Shown here: one piece after another, positions 16,307-22,885 of the stretch
How the letters are laid out: each line of letters starts with the position of its first letter
Position numbering within the stretch: position 1 is the first letter of the stretch
Assembly (NCBI GenBank): GCA_003651045.1
Contig: QMTJ01000002.1
Coordinates: 1 to 26,363, forward strand
Length of the DNA stretch: 26,363 nt
Direction of reading: 5' to 3'
DNA from: Thermoplasmata archaeon
GTDB taxonomy: Archaea; Thermoplasmatota; E2; DHVEG-1
The notes under the pieces: generated by a model
What the model was told of the DNA's origin: nothing
What the model saw: only the letters and a program-made list of their open reading frames with translations
Database searches by the model: none
Made by a program: the position numbers and the translations under genes

Positions 16307-18163
16307 TTATCTTCTAAATGATAGTAGTCCTTTTTTCTGTGTTCCAATTGTAGCGCGGTATTTACAGCTTTTATTCATTGGGCATTTTATACATAATGGG
16401 TTTGTTTCATGGCAGTAGTTCTGACCTAGCATTGCTAGTGATTCAAGGTATTTGTATACGTTTTCATTCATTTTTTCTGCTTCACGTGTTAGTGTTTTTA
16501 TTGCTTCATCTGGGTCTTCTGTGTTTATCCATCCGAGTCGGTTTGCTACGCGTGCTACGCGTATTGCTTTTTCTGTTACGTTACTAGTTTTTTGAACAGG
16601 TTTAGGTTGAACATCTGGGTTTGTTTGTATAAGCGGTGGTGGTGCTGGTGTTTTTGGTATTTTAGGTTGAATGTTTTCTATTTCTATTCCTGTTATTTCC
16701 ACGGATTTACCACCATGACTGGTTTCACGTGTACGTATTTCTGTCATAACTGGCATTTGTAATCCTGCACCTGAGATGAGTGCAACACCAATAGGTAGAC
16801 GTTGTATCTCCCGGTATGTTTGATTAGTTAGTCCTTCTACAGAGTTTATAATTGCTTTTAGATCGTTAGGGTTTGTAACTTTTAAGATTATGTTTGTGTT
16901 ACATTGTGAGATAATGTTTTTATCAACTTTTGCAGGGCGTTGACTAACTATGCAGAGTCCCATGCCGAATTTTCGTCCTTCTGAGGCAACAGTTCTAAGT
17001 ATATTACCTGATACTGCGTTACCGAAACCACGTTCTGGACAGTAGTTATGTGCTTCTTCAACTATGAGAAGGAATGGTGGTATTTTACCGAGTTTCCGAT
17101 CATCAAATAATTCTTTTGTAAGACGCGCTACAACCACGTCTTGAACATCTGGTGGAACTCCTTTCATGTTAATAGTTGAACATTTACCTTTTTTAACTAT
17201 CTCTGTAGTGGGTGTACCATTTTCTGAAAAAACACCAATAGAATCAAGTGACTCGAGTGCTGCTATAACGTTCCACCTGGCGTTGCTTTTACTGCGACCT
17301 ACTGCGTCAATAATATCCCGGAGAGTGTATAGGTTTTTGTATTCTTTAACTTCTTTAATCGCTTGATAAAGAACACCAATCTGTGGACCTGACAGTTTCG
17401 CAGATAATAATTCAATGATTTCACGTGCTTCTAGGTTTACACCATTAAGTGTTAAATGTTTAATGTTCCCTTTACTACCAATAGGTGAATACTCATTAAT
17501 TTGACCACTATAATCACGTGCTTTTATACCAAAACGTTCCATGTTTTTCAAATCTTTCCGGTTTTTATTTGGTTTAGAAAGAGAATGATACTCCCCATGT
17601 GTATCAATTATAACCATAGGAATTTTATGTTTCAATAGCTCCTCGATGAGTACACCACATGCATAACTTTTACCACCACCAGTCTTAGCAAGTATACAAA
17701 TATGTTTCTGAACCAAGGCGTCAATATTCAAATAAACCTTAAGATCATGACCTTTTAAAAGACCAATATATGCACCGTTTTCTTTAGAAGCATTTAAACC
17801 TAGTACATGCCGAATAAGATCCTCATTAGCACGCATAATAGCTGTACCCGCGCTAAAAGGACTACGAGGACTCTGCAGTAGACCTTTTTTATCCCTATAA
17901 CCAACAACCTCAGCATAGGCTGAGAGACTAGTATTAATAGCTTGTACCTCACCACCAGAACGCATCATAGATGTAGCGTTATCAAACCTGAGATCAGAAT
18001 GCTGACGTATATCCATTACCTGAGCAAGTATACTCCCCTCTTTATGCGGAGCAAAAACATAATCAAACTTACGTATATCTTGACCGTTTACAACAAAATT
18101 AAACTCTGTAGAACCTACATCACCGTATATATAACCGACTATATCATTTTCCTTATCCGGCAT
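16307..18163 (-). CDS. herA: HerA-family ATPase with C-terminal EndoIII-like FeS module
   Basis: A HerA-type hexameric DNA-translocating ATPase (FtsK/HerA superfamily), normally partnered with the NurA nuclease in end resection. An N-terminal beta-rich HAS-barrel-like region (about 1-110) precedes the motor. Walker A is AKTGGGKSY (about 160-168), Walker B is LLIVEEAHN (366-374), and VSQRPAKVDKNIISQCNTNIILK carries the sensor and arginine-finger region. After a proline-rich linker (about 500-528) comes an unexpected domain (about 531-605) resembling the end of endonuclease III: RVARVANRLGW and then Cys585-X6-Cys592-X2-Cys595-X5-Cys601. Numbering counts from a GTG directly before the preferred ATG. 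NurA, Mre11 and Rad50 are not in the window. It lies 43 nt downstream of dphB on the same strand. The ATPase call is firm; HerA proper versus a paralogous HerA-like family is less sure. Confidence 0.9.
   Translation of the reverse strand: MPDKENDIVGYIYGDVGSTEFNFVVNGQDIRKFDYVFAPHKEGSILAQVMDIRQHSDLRFDNATSMMRSGGEVQAINTSLSAYAEVVGYRDKKGLLQSPRSPFSAGTAIMRANEDLIRHVLGLNASKENGAYIGLLKGHDLKVYLNIDALVQKHICILAKTGGGKSYACGVLIEELLKHKIPMVIIDTHGEYHSLSKPNKNRKDLKNMERFGIKARDYSGQINEYSPIGSKGNIKHLTLNGVNLEAREIIELLSAKLSGPQIGVLYQAIKEVKEYKNLYTLRDIIDAVGRSKSNARWNVIAALESLDSIGVFSENGTPTTEIVKKGKCSTINMKGVPPDVQDVVVARLTKELFDDRKLGKIPPFLLIVEEAHNYCPERGFGNAVSGNILRTVASEGRKFGMGLCIVSQRPAKVDKNIISQCNTNIILKVTNPNDLKAIINSVEGLTNQTYREIQRLPIGVALISGAGLQMPVMTEIRTRETSHGGKSVEITGIEIENIQPKIPKTPAPPPLIQTNPDVQPKPVQKTSNVTEKAIRVARVANRLGWINTEDPDEAIKTLTREAEKMNENVYKYLESLAMLGQNYCHETNPLCIKCPMNKSCKYRATIGTQKKGLLSFRR
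16352..16576 (-). other. Degenerate endonuclease III C-terminal half with 4Fe-4S loop
   Basis: The domain at the C-terminus of the HerA ATPase. The segment RVARVANRLGW followed by acidic helices and LESLAMLGQNYC mirrors the part of EndoIII/MutY enzymes running from the catalytic-Asp helix (VDTHVxRVxNRLG) to HGRxxC. The four Cys have the exact EndoIII spacing of 6, 2 and 5. The catalytic Asp position holds Ala, and the helix-hairpin-helix with its Lys is absent, so glycosylase activity is not expected. A DNA-binding or redox-sensing role is an inference. Confidence 0.75.
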
Positions 18164-18206
18164 CACACAACCCCTTAGTAAACCTAGCTATAGTGATGAG
18201 TATTTA

Positions 18207-19016
18207 TTATATTTTCTGTAATTTTTCTCCAAGTTGTGCAGGTAAATGTGCAAGTGCTATGAGTGCTTCAACTTCCATAAAATGAAGACGCCCTGGTACA
18301 ACCAAAGTATGTAGAGGCGGACCAAAATCTATCTTTATAAGATTTTTGATAGAATCTGCTTTAACAACAGGTTTATTTGATCCTGCACGAGCTACAACGC
18401 AAACCAAAGTATCCTTTGATAAAACATTACCCCTGTTTTTTTCCTCCATTTCTAACAAAAACTTCATACCTTCGTTAGCAGTCATGTATCTATTTTTATC
18501 AGCTTGGACATCCAGTAGAACAAGTGTATGTAAACCCATTTTTTTATTCTCTTTTATAACCTCATAAGGACTTGTTGGGAAATAGTTTTTATCAGGGAAA
18601 ACCAGGGTCGTAGTTCTACCAAACTTGTAACTCTGTAAACCCAGTAAACCAGGAACCGCAGTTATAATACTACATCCATGAACAACCTGTGTGTTAATAC
18701 CACGTTTTATAGCACGTATCCTAAGATCGACATGTGTCGTTGCAGTCATAGGATCACCAGCTGTTAAAAAAACAGTATAATGTTTCTCAGCGGAATCCAA
18801 CACAACTTCACCTTTTTCAGTTTTTTCACGTGACAAAACAGTTATTTTTTTACCAATCAATGTTTCAATATCTTTTAGAGTTGTTCCAAATAGTTTAGCT
18901 GTGTAAAACTCTGCAAAAACTTTATCAGCTTTTTTAACTTCTTCAAAACCTTTTAATGTTATATCTTTTTCATCATATAATCCTAAACCAATAAACACAA
19001 GAGATCCCTTATTCAT
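18207..19016 (-). CDS. dphB: Diphthine synthase DphB
   Basis: The SAM-dependent methyltransferase that trimethylates the modified histidine of EF-2 during diphthamide synthesis; the target, EF-2 His599, is encoded about 5 kb away. About 269 residues, normal for the family, with the tetrapyrrole-methylase fold: FIGLGLYDEKDITLKG at the N-terminus, the SAM-binding segment FLTAGDPMTATTH, VHGCSIITAVPGLLGLQSYKFGRT, and the C-terminal PLHTLVVPGRLHFMEVEAL. The frame also opens at a TTG ending at 19028, four codons earlier; ATG at 19016 is preferred because neither has a Shine-Dalgarno sequence and the family usually begins just before the hydrophobic strand. A minus-strand TATAAAAAA (complement of about 19065-19073) gives a leader of about 26 nt. 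HerA follows in the same direction. Confidence 0.95.
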   Translation of the reverse strand: MNKGSLVFIGLGLYDEKDITLKGFEEVKKADKVFAEFYTAKLFGTTLKDIETLIGKKITVLSREKTEKGEVVLDSAEKHYTVFLTAGDPMTATTHVDLRIRAIKRGINTQVVHGCSIITAVPGLLGLQSYKFGRTTTLVFPDKNYFPTSPYEVIKENKKMGLHTLVLLDVQADKNRYMTANEGMKFLLEMEEKNRGNVLSKDTLVCVVARAGSNKPVVKADSIKNLIKIDFGPPLHTLVVPGRLHFMEVEALIALAHLPAQLGEKLQKI

Positions 19017-19059
19017 TTTTAAAATCAAAAGAAGCTTAATTGTAAACTCTTCAAAAACT

Positions 19060-19090
19060 TTTGTTTTTTATACAGAGTTTATATAAACAT
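19060..19090. promoter_or_regulatory. Divergent promoter between dphB and the antiporter gene
   Basis: GTTTATATAAAC at 19077-19088 is a perfect 12-bp palindrome that serves as a TATA candidate for the plus-strand antiporter gene (start expected near 19109, leader about 12 nt). The complement of 19065-19073 is a separate TATA candidate for dphB. The two boxes nearly abut, so the two promoters may compete. Confidence 0.45.
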
Positions 19091-19120
19091 CTTTCAGTAT
19101 TCACTCTGATTGAATAAAAG

Positions 19121-20068
19121 ATGTTCCCAGTTGGTTTTGAATATCTATCTATTCCGGCGTTCGTAATAGGAGTCTTTTTTTTATGGAAAGGCTCAGACAT
19201 ACTGGTAGATGGTGTTTCGAAAACAGCATTTCAACTTGGTATCCCCGCGTTAATTATCTCAGTTATTCTTGTAGGTTTTGGTACGTCTGCTCCAGAGTTC
19301 GCGATTTCTGTTGGTGCAGCAGTTGCACGTAACTCTGATATTTCCTTAGGTAACATTATTGGTTCATGTATAGCTAATCTTTTGTTGGTATTAGGTGTAA
19401 GTGCTCTTATTAGACCAATAAAAGTAAAAAAGGGTGTTATAAAACGTGAAGTACCAATTATGCTTGGTGCTACATTTGCTTTATTTGTTTGGTCTTATTT
19501 TGATTTATTAGATATTTATCATGTTTTTGGAGGAATTTTTTTCCTTGTTTTATTCTTAGTTTTTGTTCTTTATTTTATTAGATGTGCAAAAAACGAACGT
19601 GATCTTGGGAAAAAATATGAACCTGGTGAAACAAGTAAAAACATTATGTTTATTATAGTAGGTATTGTTGGTGTTGTCTCTGGTGCATGGTTACTTATAG
19701 AATCAGCAGTTACTATGGCATTAGTTCTTGGTGTCAGTCCTTTTGTAATAGCTGTTTCAATGGTAGCAGTTGGTACATCTGTACCTGAACTTGTGGTTTC
19801 TGCTACCGCGGCATATAAAAATAAGTCAGATATAGCAATTGGTAACGTACTGGGGTCAAACGTGTTTAATATTCTTTTAATCCTAGGGTTTGCTGCATTG
19901 TTTATACCGCTTAAAGCGGTTAACTCTTTAGATTATGTATTGATTCTCCTTGGTGTCACTATTGTTATGGTTCCTATTCTTGAAACAGGACATGCTATTT
20001 CTAGGGTTGAAGGAGTTGTTATGCTTTTTATATACAGTGTATTTATCTGGTATATCTTTCCTTTCTAA
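19121..20068 (+). CDS. CaCA-family Na+/Ca2+ (cation) antiporter
   Basis: A 315-residue inner membrane antiporter of the calcium/cation exchanger superfamily, YrbG/NCX_Mj type. About ten transmembrane helices are visible in two inverted halves. The alpha-1 repeat is GFGTSAPEF (residues 52-60) with GNIIGS (77-82), and the alpha-2 repeat is AVGTSVPEL (216-224) with GNVLGSNVFN (241-250). Both ion-coordinating Glu residues in the TSxPE motifs are present. The loop between the halves (about 155-173) is charged and short, so there is no regulatory calcium domain. It probably extrudes Ca2+ with Na+ entry, though related members move other cations. A presenilin-like protease gene follows after 49 nt but has its own TATA box. 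Confidence 0.93.
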   Translation: MFPVGFEYLSIPAFVIGVFFLWKGSDILVDGVSKTAFQLGIPALIISVILVGFGTSAPEFAISVGAAVARNSDISLGNIIGSCIANLLLVLGVSALIRPIKVKKGVIKREVPIMLGATFALFVWSYFDLLDIYHVFGGIFFLVLFLVFVLYFIRCAKNERDLGKKYEPGETSKNIMFIIVGIVGVVSGAWLLIESAVTMALVLGVSPFVIAVSMVAVGTSVPELVVSATAAYKNKSDIAIGNVLGSNVFNILLILGFAALFIPLKAVNSLDYVLILLGVTIVMVPILETGHAISRVEGVVMLFIYSVFIWYIFPF

Positions 20069-20082
20069 AAATTTTTTAAACT

Positions 20083-20093
20083 AGTTTATATAG
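20083..20093 (+). promoter_or_regulatory. TATA-like box of the A22 protease gene
   Basis: GTTTATATAGG lies about 28 nt before the ATG at 20118. That spacing predicts a nearly leaderless transcript, consistent with the absence of a Shine-Dalgarno sequence before the start. Confidence 0.45.
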
Positions 20094-20117
20094 GTATATC
20101 TTTATTCTTGGAAATCA

Positions 20118-21059
20118 ATGGATGATTATAAAAAAAATAGGAAAATAGAGGTTTTACCTGTTCTTGCTATGGGATGTTTGTTCCTCGTAGTCTATGGTCT
20201 TGTTTTACTTTTAACGAAACCCTTTGTTGAGCAAGGTGGTGTAACACCTGCTTTTGAGGATGTAAATGATCCAATGAACATCCTTTACATTATTGTGGTA
20301 ATGCTAGCTATGACTCTTGTTATCCTCCTTATAGCAAAGTATTGGAAGGAGAAAGTAATACAGTTTATTATTCTGGGTGCTATCGGTTATACTAGTTTTT
20401 TTGCTTTTTTCTTACCTATTTTTAGTATAGTACTTCCTTTAAGTCTCTCATGGGTTATTTTGTTTCTTTCTGTTACCGCTGCAATTGTACTTGTAATAGT
20501 TCTTTATAAATACCCTGAATGGTATGTTATAGATGTCTCTGGCATTATTGTTGGAGTGGGAGCGATTGTTATATTTGGGATATCTCTAGGTGTGTTCCTT
20601 GTGGTAGTGTTACTTGTTGTTCTCGCTGTTTATGATGCCTTATCTGTGTATAAAACCAGACACATGATTGATCTAGCTGATACTGTTATGGATCTTAAAT
20701 TACCTGTGTTACTGGTAGTTCCAAAAATACGTCATTATTCTCTACTTAGGGAGACGAAGAGGTTAAAAGAAAAACTAGAGGAAAAAGAGGAACGAGATGC
20801 GTTTTTCATGGGGCTTGGTGATATTGTTATGCCAGGAATACTTGTTAGTGCAGTGTATTATAATGTACCAAATGGTTTACCTATTGCCTTGTCTATAATA
20901 CTTGGTACACTTGTTGGTTTCTCAGTTTTGATGGTTTTTGTTATGAAAGGTAGGCCACAGGCAGGGCTTCCTCTCTTGTGTGGTGGTGCTATAGCAGGAT
21001 ATATAGTTTCAAGTCTCATATTTTTCGGGAAACTGAGTGGACTTGTTTTTCCTTTTTAA
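20118..21059 (+). CDS. Presenilin-like A22 family intramembrane aspartyl protease
   Basis: A 313-residue polytopic membrane protein of the archaeal presenilin/signal-peptide-peptidase homologue family (A22, PSH). The two catalytic Asp residues are in their signature contexts: VYDAL in the sixth hydrophobic region (Asp173) and GLGD in the seventh (Asp235). The PxLP-type element near the C-terminus is seen as RPQAGLPLL (279-287). A charged cytoplasmic loop (about 202-227, rich in Lys/Glu/Arg) separates the two Asp-bearing helices, where self-cleavage often occurs in relatives. About nine membrane helices fit the family. It would cleave transmembrane helices, such as leftover signal peptides, within the membrane; its substrate is unknown. 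A wrecked lplA sequence starts almost directly after its stop. Confidence 0.92.
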   Translation: MDDYKKNRKIEVLPVLAMGCLFLVVYGLVLLLTKPFVEQGGVTPAFEDVNDPMNILYIIVVMLAMTLVILLIAKYWKEKVIQFIILGAIGYTSFFAFFLPIFSIVLPLSLSWVILFLSVTAAIVLVIVLYKYPEWYVIDVSGIIVGVGAIVIFGISLGVFLVVVLLVVLAVYDALSVYKTRHMIDLADTVMDLKLPVLLVVPKIRHYSLLRETKRLKEKLEEKEERDAFFMGLGDIVMPGILVSAVYYNVPNGLPIALSIILGTLVGFSVLMVFVMKGRPQAGLPLLCGGAIAGYIVSSLIFFGKLSGLVFPF

Positions 21060-21081
21060 ATATATTAAAAATAATTGGAAA

Positions 21082-21701
21082 CAGAGGTCCTAATATCATT
21101 CGTTTTCTTCAGTTTTCTCCTCCCGCTGTGCTTCTAGGATATCATCAAAGCCTTGAACAAGAAATCAGAGTTAATTTTTGTAAAAATGCAGGGGGTAGAG
21201 ATTAATAGATGTATTACTGGAGGAGGTACTATTTTTTTTGATGAAACTCAGCTTGGACAGGGGATCATATGTGATAAAGATTTTTTTTCAAATAGATATT
21301 GCTGATGTTTATTTTTTTGAAAAACTTTACCAGCCTTTGATTTCCATGTTACATGATTTAGGTATCAATGCTTTGTTTAGATCTAGAAATGATATTGAGA
21401 TCAACGGAAGAAAGATTTCAGGTACTGGTGGAGCTGAGGAGGGAGGGGATGTTTTTTTTGTTTCTGGGTACTTTGCTTGTTGAATGTCTTGATATTATTA
21501 CTATGACTAAAGCACTGCGTATTCCTATTGAAAAATTAAAAGATAAAGAAATAGATCAAGCAAAAGATCGCGTGACCTGTCTGAAATGGGAACTTGCTAG
21601 ATAAAGTAAACCTAAGCGAGGTGCTCCTGCTTCCATTTAAAACATGGTTTTTACAATATTTTCGTCAACAAACGGGTTTATCAGCAGGAATTTCATTATG
21701 A
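21082..21701 (+). pseudogene. lplA: Lipoate-protein ligase A pseudogene with four frameshifts
   Basis: The remnant of a lipoate/octanoate-protein ligase. Family motifs appear in the right order but in different frames: SPPAVLLGYHQSLEQE (about 21110-21160), RCITGGGTIFFDE (about 21205-21245, the RRxSGGG lipoate-binding motif), NDIEINGRKISGTGG (about 21390-21430, including the catalytic Lys), GTLLVECLD...RIPIEKLKDKEID (about 21465-21555), and LSEVLLPFKTWFLQYF (about 21612-21660). The frames run 2, 0, 1, 2, 0, so each of the four breaks is the equivalent of one extra base; the first three can be placed at G5, T8 and T8 runs. The N-terminal helix-rich segment before the first motif is missing, cut by the preceding protease gene. 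It cannot make a whole enzyme. Sequencing error at homopolymers is possible but does not explain the missing N-terminus or the fourth shift. Confidence 0.85.
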
Positions 21702-21850
21702 ACTCCTATCCGTCGTCTACTTAACTGTTAAAGTATACGTTTCTGTATTCCTATAATAACCCCTAAATTTATAAAATATTAGTTTTTCCACTCTTATATT
21801 GTGATGAAACAAAGGTTAAAAAACCTGTTTCTTCCAAATCTCTTCCCTTA
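21702..21850. other. Spacer after the lplA remnant
   Basis: An AT-rich spacer with no open frame that I can support. The only structure seen is a stem-loop at 21806-21831. It separates the decayed lplA from the end of the minus-strand acyl-CoA operon. Confidence 0.5.
21806..21831 (-). terminator. Stem-loop after the acyl-CoA operon
   Basis: GAAACA and AGGTT on one side pair with AACCTGTTTC on the other, giving a 10-bp stem with a 2-nt bulge and a 4-nt loop. It lies 20 nt past the stop of the DRTGG protein gene on its transcribed side. There is no long T-run after it, so its role as a terminator or 3' end stabiliser is uncertain. Confidence 0.35.
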
Positions 21851-22885
21851 TCAAAAAAACGATAAGTCAATGTGCTTTTTCACAAGATCCTCCACAAGTT
21901 TAAGTTTTTTGAGATCCTTTTCGTTAAGTAGCACTTTTATGTTTTCAACACGTTTGGCTGTAGTGTAAGTATCCCATGGCACCAAAAGAAGCGGTAGCCT
22001 GTTTTTGTTAGCCTTCTCAATAATATTTGGTGGTGGAAGAATATTGTTTGTTAGGAGTAAACAGGATGTGTCATGTTCTATTGATGCAAGGATGATATCT
22101 GTTCGGTCACCACTTGTTATAATAAGTTTGTTCTTTTTGTTGAACAACGGGTTTTTAATTGCGGCAGAGGCAGACATTGCGCCAATAAATATATTTTCTA
22201 TCTCATTAGACAACCATTCTTCACCGGATACTACTTTAGCAAAAAGTTGTTCAGCAATAAGTGCAGGAGTTGTTATCTCAAGCTCTTTTTTCCTTGGAAT
22301 AACACCAAGGATTTTAACATCTATCTTCTCCAAAACAGGTTGATAAATATTTCTCCAGTTCTCTAAAGACTCTACCTTGTTTATTATAACACCAACAAGT
22401 TTGTCATAAAAATTGGTATTGTTTTTGAGATGATACAATTCATCTATCGCACTAAACTCGTCAATGCTGCTTGCAACATAAACCACTTTACTGTTTGTGT
22501 ACTCTGCGACTGAAAAAGAGTCAAGGTATACTGAACAACCATGATAAAGGGTTTTACCACCTTCTATAAAAACGTAATCTTTTTTATCGCTTACACGAGT
22601 GAAATTGTCTTTAACCTTTTCTTTAACTGTTTCAGCATCATACATGTACAGAAGTTTTGAATGATCGAAACCTATGCTGAGATCCTCTGGGTTTTCATCA
22701 AGTTTAAATATCCTTGTCATTGCTGCAGCATCATAATCCCAAAGCCTCTTTTTTTTGTAAACAACTCTTTCACCAAACGGTTTCATGTAACCTATCTTCT
22801 TGTCAGATAATGCCTTTGCAAGCCCCATGATCACAGTGGTTTTTCCAGCGTTTTTTCTGTTTGATGCAAATACAAACGAGTTCAT
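21851..22885 (-). CDS. BioD-like P-loop and DRTGG domain protein
   Basis: A 344-residue protein resembling the N-terminal regulatory part of long phosphotransacetylases (COG0857-like). Residues 1-200 form a dethiobiotin-synthetase-like P-loop domain: NRKNAGKTT at 9-17 (Walker A), KPFGE, and FIEGGKTL. Residues about 215-325 form a DRTGG domain, with SGDRTDI at its signature site and LLLTNNILPPPNIIEKA. There is no phosphotransacetylase catalytic domain. The ATG overlaps the stop of the acyl-CoA synthetase gene (ATGA), so they are translationally coupled. The family is often linked to acetyl-CoA metabolism but its reaction is not established; a nucleotide-dependent regulator or assembly factor of the synthetase is my inference. 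Confidence 0.85.
   Translation of the reverse strand: MNSFVFASNRKNAGKTTVIMGLAKALSDKKIGYMKPFGERVVYKKKRLWDYDAAAMTRIFKLDENPEDLSIGFDHSKLLYMYDAETVKEKVKDNFTRVSDKKDYVFIEGGKTLYHGCSVYLDSFSVAEYTNSKVVYVASSIDEFSAIDELYHLKNNTNFYDKLVGVIINKVESLENWRNIYQPVLEKIDVKILGVIPRKKELEITTPALIAEQLFAKVVSGEEWLSNEIENIFIGAMSASAAIKNPLFNKKNKLIITSGDRTDIILASIEHDTSCLLLTNNILPPPNIIEKANKNRLPLLLVPWDTYTTAKRVENIKVLLNEKDLKKLKLVEDLVKKHIDLSFF

Noticed and set aside
21060..21701. Several short independent genes after the A22 protease
   Set aside because: The short frames join, in order, into one lipoate-protein ligase sequence, so they are fragments of a pseudogene.
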